DNA of 64,000 nt, taken from assembly GCA_942491975.1 (NCBI GenBank), contig CALOCY010000004.1:2232001-2296000 (forward strand). The letters run 5' to 3'. The translations under genes and the position numbers were made by a program. The notes under the pieces are model-generated. The model did no database searches, had not been told where the DNA came from, and worked only from the letters and a program-made list of their open reading frames with translations. This DNA comes from CALOCY01 sp942491975. Lineage in GTDB: Bacteria; Bacteroidota; Bacteroidia; Bacteroidales; Prolixibacteraceae. Of the stretch, positions 59,577-64,000 are shown piece after piece. Positions within the stretch are counted from its first letter, which is position 1. Each line of letters opens with the position of its first letter.

Positions 59577-60581
59577 TTAGAATTGCGAGAGATCGGTAGT
59601 GACGGTAAAGACATTGGTGCTGCCGCCAAGGTGGTACCGTGCAGAGCCGTAGTCGATACGGAATTTTGAGACCTTAAGGCCGAAGCCCCATGAGAACCCG
59701 ACGGTCGACATTTTCTCTTCGATGCCAAGCTCTTCACGGCGTTGGTAGTTGTAACCCACCCTTACCTGCATGTTTTCGGAGAGGGACAGCTCTGTGCCCA
59801 TAATAACGTGGCGCATTAATTGTTTGCCAAACGACTCACCCTTGTCCTGTCCCGAACCGGGAAGGTCGCCCAGGTCCCAGTTGTGCAGGTGATGCAATGT
59901 GAGGTAAAGGCGGACGGGTGCATGTGCCAGCTTCTGCGAAAATCCCAGTTGTACATCGAAAGGGAGTTTTTCATGTTCGGCACCATCATAGTAGGTGGTA
60001 ATTTGTGTCCCGATATTTTTGAAGGTGAGTGCCGCGTTGAACGATTCGGACGGGCTGGTGTAGCGCACACCCAAATCGCCGGCAATACCAAAAGAGTTGT
60101 AGCTTTCGAGCGACGAAAATACAGGCCTCAGGCTTGCCCCAACGGTTACCAGATCGTTGATTTTCCGGCTCCAGGCAATATTCAGCGCATATTCGGAAGC
60201 AGAGAAAGTGTTGCCGGTAAGCTGACCGGTAGCCGTAGCTTCCTCAAATTTTCCGTGGTTGATAAAGTGTACCCCAACGGCAAACATCCCGATATTTTCG
60301 AAATAACGCCCGTAAGTGGCATAGCCCACTTTTACATCGGAGAGGTAGTCGACATAACTCAAACTGAGGTGTTCATGAAGCGTATCAGACAACAGGGCGG
60401 GATTGTTCCATGAGAAATTAATGTCATCGGCCGGGGCGGCTACCTGCATGCCCCCCAATGATACAATGCGTGCCGAGTTGCCAAGTTCTAAAAAATCATA
60501 GGTGTTGCGGCCCCCGGTTTGTGCATAACCGGCAGCTGCAAATATCAACAGGGATAGCAGTATTGAGAATTTATTCATCAT
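59577..60581 (-). CDS. porQ: Type IX secretion system protein PorQ
   Basis: 334 residues, outer-membrane protein of the PorP/PorV-like barrel group, needed for attaching type IX cargo to the surface. Signal peptide (FSILLSLLIFAAAGYAQ), then a short N-terminal motif NTYDFLELGNSARIVSLGGMQVA, FSWNNPALLSD, LSYVDYLSDVKVGYATYGRYFENIGMFAVGVHFINHG, and barrel strands to the C-terminus. The NSARIVSLGG and NNPALL segments are diagnostic of PorQ. Its expected cargo includes the subtilase at 31.7-35.4 kb. Confidence 0.93.
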   Translation of the reverse strand: MMNKFSILLSLLIFAAAGYAQTGGRNTYDFLELGNSARIVSLGGMQVAAPADDINFSWNNPALLSDTLHEHLSLSYVDYLSDVKVGYATYGRYFENIGMFAVGVHFINHGKFEEATATGQLTGNTFSASEYALNIAWSRKINDLVTVGASLRPVFSSLESYNSFGIAGDLGVRYTSPSESFNAALTFKNIGTQITTYYDGAEHEKLPFDVQLGFSQKLAHAPVRLYLTLHHLHNWDLGDLPGSGQDKGESFGKQLMRHVIMGTELSLSENMQVRVGYNYQRREELGIEEKMSTVGFSWGFGLKVSKFRIDYGSARYHLGGSTNVFTVTTDLSQF

Positions 60582-60674
60582 TGTGATAAACGTCGGTGAT
60601 GCAAAAATAGTATTTCAAACGGAATAAACAGCAAGAAGTGAAGAAGAGAAGAAACGGAGAAGCGAAGCATTAAA

Positions 60675-61178
60675 TTATTGATAGATTTTCTTGAGTTTTT
60701 GTGCAATTTCAAAGACAACGGGGCATACCTCACAGTTTTTGAGCGATAGTTTGAGCAGCTGATAAAACCGTTTGCGGTTGGTATGGGGGTACTCGCGGCA
60801 CGCTTTGGGACGCTGCTCGTACACCGTACAGTAGTTGTCGGGCATCAGAAAGGGACAGGGCGATATGTTGAATACATAATCCCCGTCATTGTCAATCCGA
60901 AGGTGTTGCCGGGTAAAATCAGCAGGCTTTACCTTCAGGTGTTTTGCCAGGCGTTCAATATCCTTATCCGTAATAATGGGGCTGATTGTTTTGCAGCAGT
61001 TGGCGCATGCTAAACAGTCGAATTGCCCAAACGCATCATCGTGTAGCCGGTGAACAGTTGCGTCAAGGTTCTTGGGCCTCTTTTTCTGCAATTTACTGAA
61101 GAGCTGCTTAATCCCGTTTTTATCGTCGGCTACTTTTTGGGTAAGCTCTTCCGAAGTGTTATACCGGATATTTTCCAT
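60675..61178 (-). CDS. YkgJ-family cysteine cluster protein
   Basis: 167 residues from ATG 61178; the frame extends upstream to 61412 but that part overlaps the EamA gene and is unlikely to be translated. Cysteine cluster CLACANCC, CPFLMPDNYCTVYEQRPKACREYP and CEVCPVVF is the zinc/iron-binding YkgJ signature (CxxCxxCC with CxxYxxRPxxCRxYP). Cytoplasmic, function unknown. Its start lies inside the last 49 nt of the EamA gene, in another frame, so the two are coupled. Confidence 0.88.
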   Translation of the reverse strand: MENIRYNTSEELTQKVADDKNGIKQLFSKLQKKRPKNLDATVHRLHDDAFGQFDCLACANCCKTISPIITDKDIERLAKHLKVKPADFTRQHLRIDNDGDYVFNISPCPFLMPDNYCTVYEQRPKACREYPHTNRKRFYQLLKLSLKNCEVCPVVFEIAQKLKKIYQ

Positions 61179-62062
61179 TGTGCTTTGGGTTTTATTTGCG
61201 ATAAAAACAGGCCGGATATCACAATGGCTATACCTGTCATTTTTTGAATATTGAGGCTCTCCCCTAAAATAAAAAATGCAAAAATAGCGGTAAAAACAGG
61301 TATTACATTGGCAAAGGTGTTGGCTTTGCTGATATCGAGGTGACGCAGGCTGTACGTAAAAAAGATAAAGGCCAGCGACGAAGCAAATATGGCCAGTTTT
61401 ACAATGGCCCACATGGCTGTAGGATCAAATGGCGTTTGCATAAAATCGTACAGGTCAAAGACCATCCAAAAAGGGAGGAACAGGAAAATACCAATAATGT
61501 TTTGGTAAGTAATGAGTACTACCGGATTGTAACGGTCTGCAATTTTCTTTAGTACCGTAGCATAGCCGACAGCTGAAAAAACAGCAACCATCATAAGCAA
61601 GACCCCGGTAAGTGAAGCCTCCGGCGAAAAATCGGGTTTAAGTGCCACAACCCCCACCCCGACAAATGAAAGCAGTATGCCTAAAAAGTTTTTTACCGTG
61701 AGGCGCTCGCGATAAAAATACCATCCGGCAATGGGGGCAAAAAGAGGGATGGTGGAAACAAATACCGCCCCGAGCGTTGACGAGACATATTGCAGGCCAA
61801 AACTTTCGCCCATAAAATAGAGGAATGGCTCAAAAAAAGCCAGTAAAAGAATGTATTTTATATCGCTCCGTCTGGGGAATGTAAATTTACGGGCAATCAG
61901 TAAAAAGAGGCCCAGTAACAGCACAGAAATGATCAACCGCAAAAAAATAATGGTAATGGGTTTATAGCTGATGTAGGCAAATTTAATCCACACAAAAGAG
62001 AGGCTCCAACAGAGCATCGACAGAATAACCGCCACATACGGAAATGACCGGAATGTTTTCAT
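61130..62062 (-). CDS. EamA/DMT-family permease
   Basis: 310 residues with ten hydrophobic helices in two repeats of five (about 10-140 and 150-300), the hallmark of EamA transporters. Segments such as SFVWIKFAYISYKPITIIFLRLIIS and VSTIPLFAPIAGWYFYRERLTVKNFLGILLSFVGVGVV fit the first repeat. YFYRERL and FILGESL mark the two conserved E-containing turns. Substrate unpredictable (small metabolites are usual). The last 49 nt overlap the YkgJ gene, so the two are cotranscribed. Confidence 0.9.
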   Translation of the reverse strand: MKTFRSFPYVAVILSMLCWSLSFVWIKFAYISYKPITIIFLRLIISVLLLGLFLLIARKFTFPRRSDIKYILLLAFFEPFLYFMGESFGLQYVSSTLGAVFVSTIPLFAPIAGWYFYRERLTVKNFLGILLSFVGVGVVALKPDFSPEASLTGVLLMMVAVFSAVGYATVLKKIADRYNPVVLITYQNIIGIFLFLPFWMVFDLYDFMQTPFDPTAMWAIVKLAIFASSLAFIFFTYSLRHLDISKANTFANVIPVFTAIFAFFILGESLNIQKMTGIAIVISGLFLSQIKPKAQWKISGITLRKSLPKK

Positions 62063-62125
62063 AATTATCAGCTAAAACATTGCGGCGCAAAGATAAGAAA
62101 ATTAAAAAACCTGAGGCTGTATCAC

Positions 62126-62620
62126 TTAAAAATGAAACCGTATGGTAAGCCCCAGGTCAAGAGGATGTACCCTGAAGCCCTTGTAGCCCCATACATCAAA
62201 AAAAGGTTTTGCTTCCAACCCGATAGAGACAGGGGTTTGCCAAATGCTGTACTCCAGGCCTATGAGCCCATCGACCCCGAAAACCGGCGCGGTATTATTG
62301 CTGTAGATCACCGTTGAACCTTCCTGATACTCTTTTTCCTGCTCATAACCGCCATGTACCCCTGCCCCGTAAACCACAATAAGGTCAGGGACAAATTCAA
62401 ACAACTTATGGCGATGGAACTCCCTCAGTGCAGTAAGCTGTATGCCCCTTTCACGTGTGCTGAAAAGAAACCGGAATGAATTTTCATCGTCAGAATAGAA
62501 CCTTACAGAAATGCCGGTGGTAGTCCCTCCGCGCAGGCCAACAGCAGTTGACCCAAGCCCCTTGGAACGGGCTAATTGTGCAACCAGCAGTACGGCAATA
62601 ATGAGGAATAGTTTTTTCAT
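62126..62620 (-). CDS. Small outer-membrane beta-barrel protein, unknown
   Basis: 164 residues. Signal peptide (KLFLIIAVLLVAQLARSKG), then eight or so amphipathic strands (AVGLRGGTTTGISVRFY, FRFLFSTRERGIQLTALREFH, LIVVYGAGVHGGYEQ, VSIGLEAKPFFDVWGYKG) ending DLGLTIRFHF with terminal Phe. Probably an OmpA-like or small porin-like barrel of unassigned role. Lies 63 nt upstream of the EamA gene on the same strand; no shared family is obvious. Confidence 0.65.
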   Translation of the reverse strand: MKKLFLIIAVLLVAQLARSKGLGSTAVGLRGGTTTGISVRFYSDDENSFRFLFSTRERGIQLTALREFHRHKLFEFVPDLIVVYGAGVHGGYEQEKEYQEGSTVIYSNNTAPVFGVDGLIGLEYSIWQTPVSIGLEAKPFFDVWGYKGFRVHPLDLGLTIRFHF

Positions 62621-62667
62621 CTGCTTTAAATTTGTTTAGTGTTTATGATTCAACGTCTGATAACCTG

Positions 62668-63414
62668 TCAATTGGCATCAATTACATCTCCTGATCCGGA
62701 GATTGCATAATTAACGGAGGGGTAATTGATATAGAAAAGATCCCCGCTCCCCGATATGTTTACATCTAATAACTCTTCGACATTAACATTTATTTTACCC
62801 GAGCCCGAAATTGTTGCATCACAATACTGCGAAAGCAGATCAAAAGCGAGTATCCTGCCCGATCCGCTCATGAACATATCAGTGTAATAGGCATCCCCCT
62901 CTACCTCAATGTAGCCCGGACCGGACACTACTGCATTGAGTTCATCGCAGTTGAATGCTGCCGAAATCCCTCCCGAACCGGAAACCGTAAGCGATACTTC
63001 AGGGGCATTAAAAAAGTCGGCTACATAAATATATCCCGACCCACTAAGTGTCAGTGCACGAAGTTCAGGCGTGACAATATGTATCTCCATCGGAAAATTG
63101 TTGTCTAACAGCCCCACATACCTGTAATTATCAATATATAACGTATGTCCGCTCACTTCTGTTTCGATGTACGGGACCAGGTTCGATTCGGCAGTAACCG
63201 ATATCTCCCAGTCGTTTCCGTATTCAACATACACCCTGTATGGGCCGCTCACGGCAATTTTATTGAACGCATACGTCATCCGATACTCTGTTTCAACAAA
63301 CCCGTTGCCCTCGATCCTGTCATCATCGATAAAAAGGGCCACCTCACAGGAGCTAAACAGAAAGCTTGTTGCCAGGAAGAGGATAAACAGGTAAATAGGT
63401 CTATTTGTATTCAT
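62668..63414 (-). CDS. Head-GIN domain (DUF2807) lipoprotein
   Basis: 248 residues. Lipobox LFSSC (Cys22-23 region), then a right-handed beta-rich repeat domain: repeated GSG-type turns (LSGSGYIYVADF, VSGSGGISAAF, MSGSGRILAF, ISGSGKINVNV, ISGSGDLFYINY, ISGSGDVIDAN). This pattern is DUF2807 (putative autotransporter adhesin, head-GIN), which builds a parallel beta-helix. Cell-surface exposed, Bacteroidota-typical, function unknown. Upstream of the barrel gene, possibly with it in one transcript; 76 nt from the next partial gene. Confidence 0.9.
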   Translation of the reverse strand: MNTNRPIYLFILFLATSFLFSSCEVALFIDDDRIEGNGFVETEYRMTYAFNKIAVSGPYRVYVEYGNDWEISVTAESNLVPYIETEVSGHTLYIDNYRYVGLLDNNFPMEIHIVTPELRALTLSGSGYIYVADFFNAPEVSLTVSGSGGISAAFNCDELNAVVSGPGYIEVEGDAYYTDMFMSGSGRILAFDLLSQYCDATISGSGKINVNVEELLDVNISGSGDLFYINYPSVNYAISGSGDVIDAN

Positions 63415-63490
63415 AATTCTGTTGTTTTATGGGTTTTAGGATTGTTTATGCAAGGATTGTGCCATAAAACCGGAAAACAGATCTGTGCAA

Positions 63491-64000
63491 TTAATATGTT
63501 GACAGGCTAATATTCCCGTCAACTGATTTTACCGATAAACGTATATCCCCTGTTGCTTTTGTTTTGCCAAAGTACCCAATGGTTTCATACGTCTTTTCGT
63601 CAGGGTATTTTAACGATTCACTTTCGGTGTGAAAATCTTGCTGCAGGTTTATCTTTGATTTGGTATGTGTCAAAACATAATTGAAACCGGCCTTCGGGTC
63701 AAAATCCATCATAATATCGGCAGATTGCGACTGGATCCCTATCTCTTCAAAACCGGGAGCTACATGTGCTACTTCCAGATCGCCATAATGGAACCTTCCC
63801 GTGATATTGCTATACAGTTTTGATATCCTGAAATCGGTAAAACTGCTCTCTGCGTCAAGATGATATATCGAACGGATTCGGAAATTATCACGGCGCGAAC
63901 TGATCCGCAAATCATCAATTTCAAGCAACTCAATTTGTGATGATTTACTGGTGATTTGAAGATCGCCCGATTGCTTAATGTAGACATTACCATAGCTTGA
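63491..64000 (-). CDS. Beta-strand-repeat protein, 5'-truncated by the window
   Basis: 170 codons, open to the window edge, so the N-terminus is outside. Alternating short strands and turns (SSYGNVYIKQSGDLQITSKS, LEIDDLRISSRRDNFRI, DLEVAHVAPGFEEIGIQSQSADIMMDFDP) recall DUF4097/DUF2807 beta-helix proteins. No catalytic motif is seen. Probably the C-terminal portion of a larger surface or periplasmic protein. Same strand as the head-GIN lipoprotein. Confidence 0.6.
   Translation of the reverse strand, partial: SSYGNVYIKQSGDLQITSKSSQIELLEIDDLRISSRRDNFRIRSIYHLDAESSFTDFRISKLYSNITGRFHYGDLEVAHVAPGFEEIGIQSQSADIMMDFDPKAGFNYVLTHTKSKINLQQDFHTESESLKYPDEKTYETIGYFGKTKATGDIRLSVKSVDGNISLSTY

Noticed and set aside
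61179..61412. N-terminal 78 codons of the YkgJ open frame
   Set aside because: They overlap the EamA coding sequence and read Cys/Tyr-rich noise. The ATG at 61178 starts the conserved protein.

Overview
The window looks like a chromosomal segment of a Bacteroidota (Bacteroidales-like) bacterium. The evidence is: a type IX secretion gene (porQ) and a protease ending in a type IX sorting tail; families largely confined to this phylum (DUF5683, DUF4783, head-GIN lipoproteins); the gene order parA-parB-DUF5683-MltD; and promoters of the form TTTG-N19/20-TAnnTTTG, which can be read directly at several genes (clearest before tRNA-Leu and priA). Most of the DNA is housekeeping core. No rRNA, CRISPR array, phage or integrative element was seen.

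Layout. 1-7.2 kb: end of a retropepsin-like aspartic protease, malate dehydrogenase, and a four-gene efflux operon (adaptor, MacB-type permease, TolC, second adaptor) with no ATPase, preceded by a tandem-dyad operator. 7.7-14.2 kb: phosphoglucosamine mutase, small membrane protein, glutamine synthetase, valS. 14.4-16.7 kb: a ten-unit 21-bp tandem array, then a metallo-beta-lactamase/BPL_N-lipoprotein pair and a triple-palindrome element. 16.7-24.8 kb: a very large NtrY-like kinase with rlmH, DUF4783, YihY, recQ. 25-30.4 kb: tatC, lptB, tRNA-Leu(UAG), tig, clpP, clpX. 30.7-40.9 kb: DUF1566 lipoprotein, a secreted subtilase, a spermidine-synthase-like membrane protein, a GNAT/cysteine hydrolase/KpsF operon, and a thioredoxin-fold protein without its cysteines. 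41.3-45.2 kb: an orphan secreted protein and an MBOAT/SGNH acyl-transfer pair. 45.8-50.1 kb: the parA-parB-DUF5683-MltD cluster. 50.3-56.2 kb: heptose kinase, priA, ispH, cmk. 56.5-59.5 kb: an AT-rich insertion of orphan surface genes and an ORF6N remnant, placed between cmk and porQ. 59.6-64 kb: porQ, a cysteine-cluster protein, an EamA permease, a barrel protein, a head-GIN lipoprotein and a partial beta-repeat protein.

The gaps between genes are more unusual than most of the genes. They contain two related copies of a MITE-like element (about 31.4-31.7 and 45.35-45.68 kb), a third small element with inverted ends (39.96-40.12 kb), two triple-palindrome elements, a repeat shared in inverted orientation between 20.9 and 54.1 kb, and a 750-bp repeat-filled stretch upstream of priA. 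The best candidates for undescribed biology are the alternating 21/42-bp array, the MITE-like family, the ATPase-less two-adaptor transporter with its operator, and the orphan lipoprotein/barrel pair in the cmk-porQ gap.

All family calls come from motifs read by eye. No database search was possible.
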